A stretch of 64,000 nt of DNA from Dipetalonema caudispina (lineage: Eukaryota; Nematoda; Chromadorea; Rhabditida; Onchocercidae), in contig JABVXV010000340.1 in assembly GCA_013365325.1 (NCBI GenBank), positions 1-64,000 of the forward strand, read 5' to 3'. Shown piece after piece: positions 13,728 through 25,600 of this stretch (positions are counted from its first letter, which is position 1; the number at the start of each line of letters is the position of its first letter). Made by a program: the position numbers and the translations under genes. The notes under the pieces are model-generated. The model did no database searches and had not been told where the DNA came from. It saw only the letters and a list, made by a program, of their open reading frames with translations.

Positions 13728-15511
13728 TTTATTGTCGTCCTGTTTCTCATCCTTGTGTTTTCGCTTCATATGGTCGTACAAGAATGTACTATGCAAAAAT
13801 AATTTGTCGCAGCGATCACACTGAAAGTTTGGAATTGGAAATTTGTTAAGAATTTATTGAATCTTAGCAAGTTAATTTGTAGGAAATCTCTAAAATTCCT
13901 GTAACTTGAAGTTTTTATAAAGCGGAAAATGTTCATCAGAAGAAGACTGAATAATGATAACCTTGAACAATGAATTTATTGTCTCCGATCCACTGATAAG
14001 TTCCTTTCTTAATTTTGAATTCTCGGCACTTACAAATTTCAAACGATTTTGTAATTCTTCCACTTGCTTTACTAGATCTGCTTGTGTTTTCTGAAGTTAC
14101 AGCAATCAAAATATTCATTGAATTACTCTCTTAAAACATTAAAAACTTCAAGTTTTCTCAAAACTTGAAGTTTTTAATGTTTTCTCGCACTCTTTTCATG
14201 TTTTGTAATATACATGAACTATCACATTATACCTATGAATAAGGCGCAATTTATGAAAGGATAAAGGTCACGGAATAACGACTGATACAAAAAGAAAAGA
14301 ACTTAAATGTTGCCTTCCACCTCAGTGAATCAATCAAAAATGCAAGCGACATCGGAAGGATCCTGCCATTGCCAGTTAAATTATTCATTGAGCAGAATTT
14401 AAAATAATAGCTTCAAAAAGTCACTCGGATGTTCTATTCGTTTCAGCGCATTTCTTTCATTAGTGCTGCGCTAAGTGCAAGATGAAGCTTACAATATAGT
14501 TTCGACTTATTCCAGTGATTAATTACACTCTGTCAAAACCGTAAAACCGGCTTATCTCTATCAGTTATCCGTTCATGTAGAGCAAATTATGATTAAAACA
14601 AATAAAATATGTGAAAAGGTTTGGCAATCGACAATTCAGATAACAAAAATATGAGTTAGTAAACAAATCAGATCAGCTAATTATCTATCTATAAAGTTAG
14701 CCTGAGAAGTTACAGCATTTAAGTAGTTAAATATACGTTTGTCCCCGAATACTATAAGATATTATCAGTTCCATCTTGCGGTTTCTTTCCTTTTTGAAAC
14801 AATTAAGTCTCATATGAATTGATAAAATTATCAGAATACTTTCACTTACCAAAACGTATTCAATTTGTAGTTGAGCTATTCGAAACATTTTTAGCAATCT
14901 TTCAATAGTACAATCGTTGTCCTCAACAAATATTTTCATTGAAAAAAAAAATCATTAACATATAACGAACGCTATGGATGGCATGTGAAATACCATGCAA
15001 AAGACCAGCTTTCCATTTTATTTTAATTGCATTTCAAATTATTTACCTGTGATCTATTATTCTTTCCATGTCATTGCAAAAGTGTAAGTTGATTTTTGAA
15101 GTTTTAGAGTCAAACTTGGATTTCAAAAATTTTCAAATTTGAACACGAAGAAATGTCTCTTTTGAAATTTTCTAAAAATATGGTTTTAAATTTTTGGAAG
15201 CAATCTTTACCGTTTGATCAATTTTACTCAGCACAATGGATGGTAATGCTCTTTGAAGGATATCATAACTACCAACACCTTCTTCCAAAAGATTTAAACT
15301 TATTTCATCTGAAAACGATAAGAATACGATGACATTCTAATTGATCAAAGGTGAGAAACATTTCATCACTTCTTGCTTGTAATTGTTAATACTGAGAAGT
15401 AAAATTAAAACCAAACATTTTAAATCAACACAACAAATTCCAAAAACATAGCTGAAATAAATGTAACTTACCAATAAGCTTCCAATCGGGTCTATAATGG
15501 TTGTTAACCAT
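13725..15511 (-). CDS. dzip1: DZIP1/Iguana-like zinc-finger protein, short form
   Basis: Five exons on the minus strand: 15511-15472, 15308-15211, 14921-14850, 14090-13962 and 13820-13725. The phases are consistent and total 435 nt, so 144 residues plus stop. The order matches the N-terminal half of vertebrate DZIP1 and DZIP1L: a start MVNNHYRPDWKLI, an acidic Leu-rich helix, the signature block LLKMFRIAQLQIEYVL, a coiled coil ADLVKQVEELQNRLKFVSAE, and one C2H2 finger (CDRC, then HMKRKH). DZIP1 proteins sit at the basal body and transition zone and act in ciliogenesis and Hedgehog signalling; nematodes have cilia only on sensory neurons. Vertebrate proteins exceed 750 residues and have a long coiled-coil tail, whereas this one stops 10 residues after the finger. 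The last intron uses a weak donor (AAG|GTTATC). The stop codon overlaps an AATAAA signal, which supports a true end rather than a missed exon. Confidence 0.85.
13728..13733 (-). terminator. AATAAA overlapping the DZIP1 stop codon
   Basis: Read on the minus strand, the last codons AAT AAA TGA contain AATAAA, so cleavage shortly downstream would give a 3'UTR of only a few tens of bases. A signal farther downstream could be the one used. Confidence 0.35.
14133..14183. repeat. perfect 24-bp inverted repeat with 3-nt loop
   Basis: Left arm 14133-14156 and right arm 14160-14183 are exact reverse complements around a CTC spacer. It lies in the third intron of the DZIP1 gene, 43 nt upstream of the exon 4 acceptor. 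Part of the arm, AACTTGAAGTTTTTA, recurs at 13903-13917 in the next intron. Confidence 0.9.
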
Positions 15512-18500
15512 AATTAATTATGCAGTACCTCACTTGAAACACAGTTTGTTTTGATCATCGCCCATAAGGCAGGTAACATCGTATTGAGGTGGATATTGAA
15601 GAGAAGAACAGCTTTATCGTCATGGTTACCTTGCAATCGGTCAATAAATGGTGTAAGCACGAGAAAGGAAAAAACATTTGCAAATTGTACATTTTTGAAT
15701 ACATTTATTGATTTTTGTGACTACCCAATAAAGTAGTCACATAGCAACTTCGGTTCATTTGCATTTATTTGGATAGTTGAATTAAAAAAGAATCTGAATG
15801 AAATATTATTGTAATCTTTTATAGCAAACTCATTGATTAGAAAATATTTCATTTTTTTGTAAAATAAAATTATCAAAAAATTAAACATTCTGCTATAACG
15901 CAAGCATCAGAATTTTGACTATTCATGCCAGACATTTTTAGTCTTTGCTATGTGAACATTCTGAAATCACATAGTTTGTGACGTTTCCGATTTTACATGT
16001 ATGCGTCAGTTGGTTTTTGAATAATCTTGAATTGGACGAGGTTCAAAAAGAATGAGTACTCGTGTCGAAAAACCTATCTTAATTCCTTAGAGCTGTTTAA
16101 CAACGTTTTTAAATTTAATAATCAGGGAACGAAATGCATTTTTAAGAAAAATTGATTTTTTTTTTGGCAAAAAATTGCACTTGGTATTATCCATAGAACT
16201 GAATGAGTCTAAAATTATTAAAATTACGCTCAAAATTTCATAGGAAGAAAGAAAAAATTGATGCGGAACAGAATTCGACGGTATGATATTCTCTGCTAAT
16301 TCATTTTAAAGTATTAATGCTTACGAGATATTCAACTGCGATGTATTCTAGAAAATGCAAAATGTGAATAGTATACTTTCATTACTCTGATCTCATTTTT
16401 TTTTTTACGTAGTTTGTAAGCTTATTTTGTCTGGTATCAACTTTGCATTTAACTTGCCTTAAATTTCATCAAATCATTTAATTGAGCTTTCCAGCAATTT
16501 ACAGGTCATAGATGCTTCGCCAATTACAAAATATGATAATGTGATTAGATTTGAAAAGAAAATTTACATTAGATGGCTGTTTATAGTATAAAAGTTTCAA
16601 AGAACTGAGATCGCCCTTTGAAAAAGATTTCTCGAATTATTAACTTTTATAAAAAAAATATTGTTTACAATAAGCGTTTTGAATTACTTGAAAATTCTGG
16701 GCACAATTATCTTCCATTCATCATACAATGCATATAATTAATCTTTGGTTGATACGTATCTAATTAACGCATTCTATTCATTATCATTTTTAACAGTCTT
16801 AGATCAAAAGGCAGTCAAGTTTCCAAGTTAGACTAATGATATGACTTAATGCACCTGAGTAAAACCATATCGGTCTATAGACTTCACTGTTTGGACTTCC
16901 TCTATTTAATTAGCCAATCCCTCTTTCAGTGACTAGAATGAAAATGAAATAGCCTACAGTCTTGAATTTATTTCTTGCGCAAACGTTGATAGTTGATATT
17001 ATATTAATGTAATTTCAAGTGGTACTTGTTAGGAGGACAAAGTATTTGAATAATATAAATTCATGGTCTCAACAATACAAGGAAACGGTTACTGTCACTT
17101 TTTGATTCTCGAGAATATCAATTCAACGTCAACAATGTCAACTGAAAGTAAGTGGATATTATTATATAATATTATGCAAATTTTGCACTGAAATGTCATT
17201 GCCTTGAATAAGTTTCGGGATTGGTCTATCTGATTTTACCTGATCACTTCAAGTGCATATACAATGGTTTTATAACAATTGCTTATGTAAACAATATAAA
17301 TATGTTTCACTAAACACGGAAGCAGATAAAAGAAAAGGTGCTGCTCAGTTCCAATATGATAACCAGGTACGGGTCCTCACTCTATCGTTGGAATCAGAGG
17401 TCAGATATAGACGAATACATTCTCATACAGACTGTCGCAGACAAAAGAAAGTTGATAAGGATATTTGATAGTGGGTTCACCATTACACATACAAATAACG
17501 TGACCTGAAACAGAGTAAGTTTCACCTATGCTATTCTTATAAATAATTCTAGCCTAGCATCCGATTACTTCCAATTTGTATTGTGGACAGATTTTTCGAT
17601 AAATGTTTAATTATCTGTGTAACTATATTAGCGATCTTTGCTTTAGTGCATCATTTGATAATGGAAAATTTCAGTTTTGCTTTTTGCAATAATCAGCTGT
17701 TGATGCTCTTGTCTTTGACTAATTAGCTACCAATGTTCTAATGAAGAATGATATATGATGACAGTTTGCACCCTGCAATATATTTTGAAGCACTGTGCTA
17801 TGACTTCCAGAACATCGGAAGTTCTTTTCCCATGCAGTAATTGCAGAATTGTAGGTAGTTCAAACAAGAATTTCTCAAGTAATCATCAGATACCAAATTC
17901 TTTTAGTGACCCATCTAACTTTAAGCACTACCATTTAATAATTCAAACAAGAAGTATCCTTCAGAATCCATTCAGTGCACCTGCGGGACACATTTCGAAA
18001 TGAGCAATCTGCTCGGTATTATATTTGTGGAGGATTTTTATTTTCTCTTAAAGTTTGCACACATCGAAACATAAGTGTGTTCTTCTTGAAAAGAAAAAAA
18101 AACTATGCAAACATCAGTTAAATAGTAAGAATGAATCTGAAGTGAGTTATCGAGGAAACGGATCGCCGGATGGACGATGTAGTTTGTATTGAGAACAACA
18201 GAAATTACTTCCTACTTTTTTTTATAGCAAGAGATGATGATTAGGATCTAATATATGAGTGGAGAAAAGCGGCATGACCATCATCTTCCGTCTCCTATCA
18301 GAACAGTGCAAAATGGTTATATTAATTATTAAATTTTTTGTTTAAACGAAACGGAGCTTGTAAACACAAGAAACAGTCTAACAAAGAATTGAAATTACAG
18401 CACTATTTAAAAAACAGTTACAGATGGTGGCCTAAATACATAGTGAATCTGGAGGATTATGATGGAAACACTTTCGTTCTCAAAATTTTCGATTACTTAT

Positions 18501-21500
18501 AGCTTCTAATATCGCATTTAACCAAAGGAAAAAAAAAGAAATGAAAAATAAGTTACTAGCAAGGATGTAGAGCTTTTGATTTGAAGAATCAGAAAAATGA
18601 TGAGAATAAGTTGAAAGGAAAATCAGAAACGACAATGCGATGATTAATCAAGCGGAATTGGTAAATTTTAGCAATAGTCTTCATCTCGATCTTCGCAGAT
18701 TCCAAGTCAGATACATAATATGTTCGATAGCTGATTATATTACCACTGTTGTCACTAAATGAGATATTATAATGATTCTTTTTGATCCTACAATGCAAGA
18801 TTATCTCAAAAAATTTCTCATTTAATTGATATTAAATGACCGGTGTCATTTGTCCTTTTCTTTTTGTTTCTCTCCAGCTTTTCTTTACAAGTTAATGCTT
18901 GATAAATGTGATATTCCATTTTTTTGTTTCCTCCAAAGTTCTTGGTGTAATCGTCATTTTCCACTACAAGACAACAGCGCGGCATCGTGACACCTGCATG
19001 TTACTTCCACTTGCCTAAGTTTGACTTTGATGAAGATCTTCTATCATTCTTCAAAGATGCTTGAGGTCAATTTAAATTTATGATTTACTTTGTACTCCTT
19101 CTGTAGACGAATGTAAGGATTGATAAGCATAATATTTCTTGAAATGAATGAAGTTCTTTTGCAAGTTTATTTTTCAGAATATAATCATTTTCTGAGTTAT
19201 TCTTGCTATTCGAGCAATAGTTTTACTTCCGCGTTGCCCAGCTGCTTATTGTGACAACTAAAGCGCTTTTTCCTCTGGTATTTTACTAGACGGTATGTAC
19301 ACAAAATATGTAGAGGGAGAGAGAGAGAGAGAATGAGCGCAGTGGAGAAGGGAAAGAAAGTTGTGGTCATCACTATCAAATACACATTTTTCCGTTGAAA
19401 TTATACAAAGCTACAAAAAATGGAAACATTTTCCATTATATTTTTGCATAATCACTTTCTACAGCAATATTATAATTATTATTTGCTATATTGAACAACC
19501 TGTCAAATTTGGGCAAGTCTAGAGTACCCAACCCGTGGACCAATTACCCAACCTACGGATGGTGTATCTAACCCGTGAAGTAGTTTACGGATATGAGAAC
19601 TCATCCATAAAGGCTTCCTTTCCCTTCCCATCAATGCAACTATGTATAGAGAATGGTTTGGCGATATTTTTGAAATTTTGTCGGTATTGTTTGCTGAAGT
19701 CCACACAATTTTTTGAATGCACAAAAGGCAACAGGGCTCCACCCTCTTTTTTTTGGTTGCTGTTGAAATTGAAAAACTCGCAGAATTTCCAGTTCGTAAC
19801 ATTTAATTCGGTTTAGTTTAGTTTAGTTCATTTCGACCAGGAACTTACTAACCGAGACTATCCATTTGGCACAGACTGGTACAGTCCGTTGAAATGCTTC
19901 CGAGATTTCGAAGATACCAGTTTTCTACCTTAGGTAAACAGCTTGAGCCATTGATGATCTACAGAGTGGGAGGTTACTTTATCGTGTTTAAAACATTCTC
20001 AAAGCTTCAATGAATTAGAAAGTTTCTTCAGCTGATGGTCATTCTTCGACCATTGCCAATTGTCGCATAAGCTCTGATTCATAGTAGTTTGACCACAACG
20101 TTGGCTACAACATGCGAAATTTCTCATTTAATTAATGATGATCAGTAATTTTTTCATTTGGAAGCTAATCCTTTAACGATTGTAAATCGTAAACCGACCT
20201 CATATTAGTTGACGTACTCCGCTGGATATTCCTTAAAATTTGATACCATTTTTTTACTAAACTCTTTCTTAGTTCGTCAATAAGCGTCAGTCGCATCTCA
20301 GCTTATTTTGTAGCCTATGACAACATAAATAGACACTCTTTTTTTAGCTATAAATTCCATTCTGTGATAAAATGCTTAAATCAGTTTTTGCAAAAGGACA
20401 AATTGCTGTCAACAATCAAAGAAAAAAAAAATAAAAATTTGATGTGATTTTTTCATTCGATAGAAACAGCAATATTCCAATGACATTGAGGAATTTTTTT
20501 GAGAAAGTTTTCTTTTGTACATATGAGAAATAGCATTGTTATTAATGTGACAGATTTGATTGTGCTTCAATGAAACGTAGCTGTCGTATTACCGTTGTTG
20601 TTTCTTTTTTTTTTAAAGCAAAATGATATTGCGTTAAGGGAAGGACCACATTTTGCCATTTTTTTTTTTCTTTTTACATGCGCTGTTGTTGATAGCAGCC
20701 ATTTGCCGAAACAGTTGTCAACAATGATTACATTTTCTCGAGATATATGCTTTTATTTGTTATCTGATATCTTTGCTCTTATCATTTACTCCCATGTTGC
20801 TTATTTGGCATTCAAATCACTGTTCGACAAGTGCACAAAAGATCTGAGGAGGAAAAGAAATGAGAGAGTGACAGTTTTTTTATTCAATTTTTATGCGTAA
20901 GATGAAATTTAAATATTTTTATCTGACTAGCACAGAACTACGTGGAATATAGAATGTGCAGATGGAATTTACATCTATCGCCATGAATGCAAAATACTTC
21001 TTAGTATCATTTGCGACAATTTTCGCAATTTTTCTTTACTGATAACTATACAAGAATTGTTTTTCACAAAAACTGGTACATTTTCAAAACATTTACCAAT
21101 ATTTTAACATAAAAGGCTTTGTAGAGTGGGAGGAGCAAAAATGAAATTTTGCTTAATTGCAGAGTATTAATTGTAAATTTCAATGCCACTACAGTAAACT
21201 GTGAAAGGCGAAATTTATGGAGAAAGTCAGGAATGAAATAAAACAAGAACAATTAGTTCAATTTTTATCAACAATGATTCGTAAAACCGGAAATGTGGAC
21301 TTTCAAATAAATGCAAAAAAGCGGTTTTTATTGACATAAGGTCAGAACAGGAAAAAGTTTTTTATCTCTTTTGTTACATCGAAAAATCGCTTCGCAAACT
21401 TTTTGACCTGCGAAATGTCTGGAATTTCATCTTTTTTTAAATCGTTGCTACAAAAAACGAAAGTAAGCTGTGAGAGGAAGAAAGGGATTGATGATGCAAA

Positions 21501-22560
21501 ATGTTTTTATGAGCAAAAATTTTCCTTTCTCCGTTCTGTTGAGATCTTCCACTATGTTTGAATTGCGGAATTTTCACAGCTAATCAAACTTCGTCTTCAT
21601 TTCCTTCTTGATATTGTTCAAAATATGTTACATGCAAATTGAGTCGAATAAAACTGATTAAATCGTTCATTGAGGAGTTAATTTGTTTTTCGAGCATTGC
21701 TTATGCAACAGATTTCCTTTGATCCTATTACTGTATTTTTGATTTAGAATACGAACATTTTCTGAGCTTGATCTCATCATTTTTCCAATTCATACATTCA
21801 AAGCATCAATCCTTGCTAGTAGTTTACTTCTCATTCTTTTTTGGTTTGAAATTATTAAATGCGATATTGGAAACTGTAAATAAGATAACTTAAAATTGTT
21901 CAAACTTGGTTTATTTGCTTAGCATTGTCTCATTTGTTTACTTTTCACTTTCATTAATAAGGAATTTTTCCCTACATCCTAAATTCTTTTTTCGTTTTTT
22001 AAATTTCATTGCTAGTAGTTCTACCATTTCCTGGATATCCCGTACGAGAAAGTAATTTATCAATTTAGAGGAAATTAGACATTTTCATTAGTCGATGATG
22101 GACGGATCCATCAGTTAAGTTCCACCAAATTTTTTTCAAACTCATGTGAAAAATCGAATTTTTATGAATTCCAACTTTAATGAACAAGTTCCAAGGGGTT
22201 TGATTTCTACAGATCCGCCTTTTTATTGCCTGCTGCCTATTATCCCTACCGCACATTTGAACAAATAAAAATATTTTCGATGGATTTTAATTTCCTGGTA
22301 ACGAACGATCTGCCATGATTTAGAGCAATTGAAGGTCATCGGTTTAGAATTTACTGAAATTTCAACTGTTCTCAATTTCATTTGAATGAATGAAGAAAAA
22401 ATAATTTAGTTCAGTTCTTTTCATGATGAAATGATTCGTTGCTTTTAGAGAGACTAAAAGTTAAAAATATTAAAGTTTTTTTTCTTTGCTCTTATCATTC
22501 TACGCTTTTTAACCTTTTATCTGAATTTGAACAGATGTAATTTTTTGTTCCATAAACCTT
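15512..22560. other. 7-kb stretch without a confident gene
   Basis: The strongest coding-like pieces are plus 17253-17468 (an internal segment EADKRKGAAQFQYDNQ before a GTACGG donor) and plus 17755-18003 (82 codons with a CSNC pair, ending in TGA). They could not be linked in phase and match no family I know. Opposing open frames at 19503-19816 overlap each other and look like chance. Small simple repeats are at 19314-19332 (GA-rich) and 19805-19828 (GTTTA units). It lies upstream of both the DZIP1 gene (minus) and the zinc-finger gene (plus), so promoters are expected here. Confidence 0.45.
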
Positions 22561-22656
22561 CCACTTTTCAGAAAACTTGAACAATCGTTTAATCTTGAAT
22601 TTATGCACCGTAATTTGATATCCAATTGAACCGAACACTCTGTTCCGAACTATTCG

Positions 22657-25600
22657 ATGCTACACAATCCGGTATGATGTCATTTCAGATTAATGACCTA
22701 TTTTCTACAAAAAGTCCTGTATTTACTTGGTCTAGGATTCTTAAATTTGCTTTGATGGCTGTTACTAATCAATTTGGATTTATTTTTGACTAACCTTAAG
22801 TTCTTGGAAATTTAAGAATTAAAATTTGTGAAAATTGCGATGGAGATGAAATTAATTGAAATTCTCCTGTGGAATAAGTTCAGATAATGAGTTCATATGA
22901 AAAATCAAATTAGATGAAAAGTAATTCCAATGTTCTACAGCATATCACCCGGGTAATAACCTCATTATTTGTACGCATATATTGTCACCTTGTAAAGTGC
23001 GCGATTTTGTAAGTTTCTTTTTTGCAGGACACATTACATCACCGAAAACATTTCGGTAAATTTGCATCATCGCCTACTACTTCGAACTCTTTCAACATGG
23101 TAAATTACCAACTGTTTTCAGAAGTGTTAAATTTAAATTTTGAAATCTTTTTTGCAATAAGAAAGTTTAAAAGTTCTCCTTAAATAAAGATTTTTTTTAT
23201 TCATCCTTATATAATGCTTAAGAAAATTTTTAAATTTGTTTAACTTTTTTCAAAAAATACTTGAATTTTTTTTAAAATTTTGTTTAACTTTTATTAAAAT
23301 ACCTGAAGAATTAGGTACGAATTTTAGATGACAGAAATGTCAGGTCATCATCGAATTAGAAAACGTCGTCGAGGTGAGGTCGCGAATCCAGCGAACACTT
23401 TGGATGGTTTGGTTGCCAAACGTGCTGATGATGTTGGTGCCAGGGATAGCCTCTATAAGCGCTATTTGACTGAAGCTGAAGCAATCGAAGCTCCAACCGA
23501 TGATCAGGAAATGAAGATTTCTTGTTTACAGCAACAGTTTTGCATGATGTAGAAATATCGATCCAAAAAATAAACCATCGACTTTTTTCCATTAAACATA
23601 CTTCCATTAATTATTACAGCGTATCGAAATAGACCCTGACGTATCAACAAGGACCTGTTCCGTTTGTGGTTATCAGGGAAAATGGGTTTCGGAAATGATT
23701 AGACATAAACGCGTACATACTAATGAACGTCCATTTCGTTGTAAATACTGCTCTCGGACAAGCAAATGGAAAGCTGATCTCGTTCGACATGTTGCTAGTA
23801 TGCTAATTTTATTTTTTACAACTTCATTCTAGCTAAACCTTTTGCACCCTGCTGAAGATCAATAAATGATTTGTATTTGATAAAGCTTAGCTTAATAAGG
23901 CTTCTCACATATGTGTCTATACATTTGATTAGTGTATTTTCATTTCGTAGCAATCAACATCACAATTCTGGACTAAAAAATCGATATTTATCAGAAGATT
24001 TGCGCTAAAAGGCGATATTTTCACAGATATTATGACATACTTTTTAATAAACTTTAGCAAAATACATAAAAAAAGAAATAAACTAACTTGTTTTCTCGTA
24101 GAAACACATGGAATACGAGTGGTCTCAAAATATAGTCGAAGTAAAACATTTCATAATAGCACTTCAACATTGAATATGGCAAATAGTACGAATGAATCAA
24201 ATGAAAAAAGGCGCCATTGTGTGGAGGTAGTATATATCTTTCAGTTCTTTATAATTCTTAAGATATTCCCTGAATTCAAAGCATTATCACAAAGGTAATA
24301 GTTCGAATAAGAATGTCGAAATTTTCATTTTTATTTTTATTTTTCCAATAATATTTATCATTGTATTTGATATTCCATGGATCGTGATATTTGATTGCGT
24401 ACATTAGTATTGAAAGTGGTCATTTATTCAAAGTAAGCTGTTGCAGATACTCACAGATTTAAAAAATGATAAAGACATTGCGCTGAGACGCCGAAAACCT
24501 AAAACGCTTCGATTACCGATTATGTATCGTTGTGTTATTTGCTTGTTTGAACAGGTTGGTAACTTCAGAAATTTTTTAAAGGTTAGGTAGCATTACTGTA
24601 GTAACATTTTAATGTGATGCATCATTCCTGTGGTTTTGGGCGATTTTAGGATTCAGTGCTTGTTTTGATGAGCCATTTGAAAAATACACATAATGTGTTG
24701 CCGTACGAATGCCAATCATGTGGTAGCTCGTTTATGGATGTTCACACAACTATGAAACATTTCATCGAAAAGACAACATGCAAAAGAACTGATCTCAAAA
24801 TTAATATTGCACCATCGCATACTATAAAAAATAATTCTAGTAAGTTTATTATTTCTTTTCCCGATGAACGAAGACTGTTTTCTTGCCATATTAAATTATA
24901 ACTAATATTCTCTTCGAATACTTTCAAATTTCAAATAGATTTATCATACATTTTCAGATTTAAAGCCATCATTTGCACTCCTTGATGAAGCTGCTAAACG
25001 AGCTGCTCAAGAATTGTTTAATAAAAGTTCGGTAAATACTTCATCGACCATATCGGCTAAAAATGCAGTTTTGCCAGCAACATCAGTTGGCAAATATGAA
25101 ATGAAACAGCCAAATATGTACAACAATAATGGTATGTAAAGGGTCTGGAGATGTATCACCGCGTATCATCAACAGTTCAGATAACAAAAGACTTTCATAT
25201 TTACTGATAGATAGATATTCGCAGAGCAATTACTGCTATCGCCATTTAATGAAACGATTGCTTTAAGGCACCGTCATCAAAGACATTGTTGGGAGGAATT
25301 AATTAATACTGCCAAAGCATGTCTTTGTCAACCTGTAATGAGGTCTTTCGTATCATCATCACACTGATACTAAAATAACCGCTTCAGGGATTTTGATTCT
25401 AGCAATAGCACATCGAAATTTTGCTATGCCATCGATTGAGTTGACTTGAAATCATTTCTTAATCGTTCTGCCCATTTCAGAAATAACTTACAATTGCATA
25501 TTTTGCAACTGGACTGCAAAGAAAATATGTGTAATGGAAGCGCATATGCGAATGCATGCAATGAACCCACTACTTCTGATGCAACCCATAGATGAAACTG

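Noticed and set aside
19503..19816. Opposed 93- and 99-codon frames with short ACCC-type repeats
   Set aside because: Frames on both strands share the same DNA, have no splice context and no motif; repeats are too degenerate to call.
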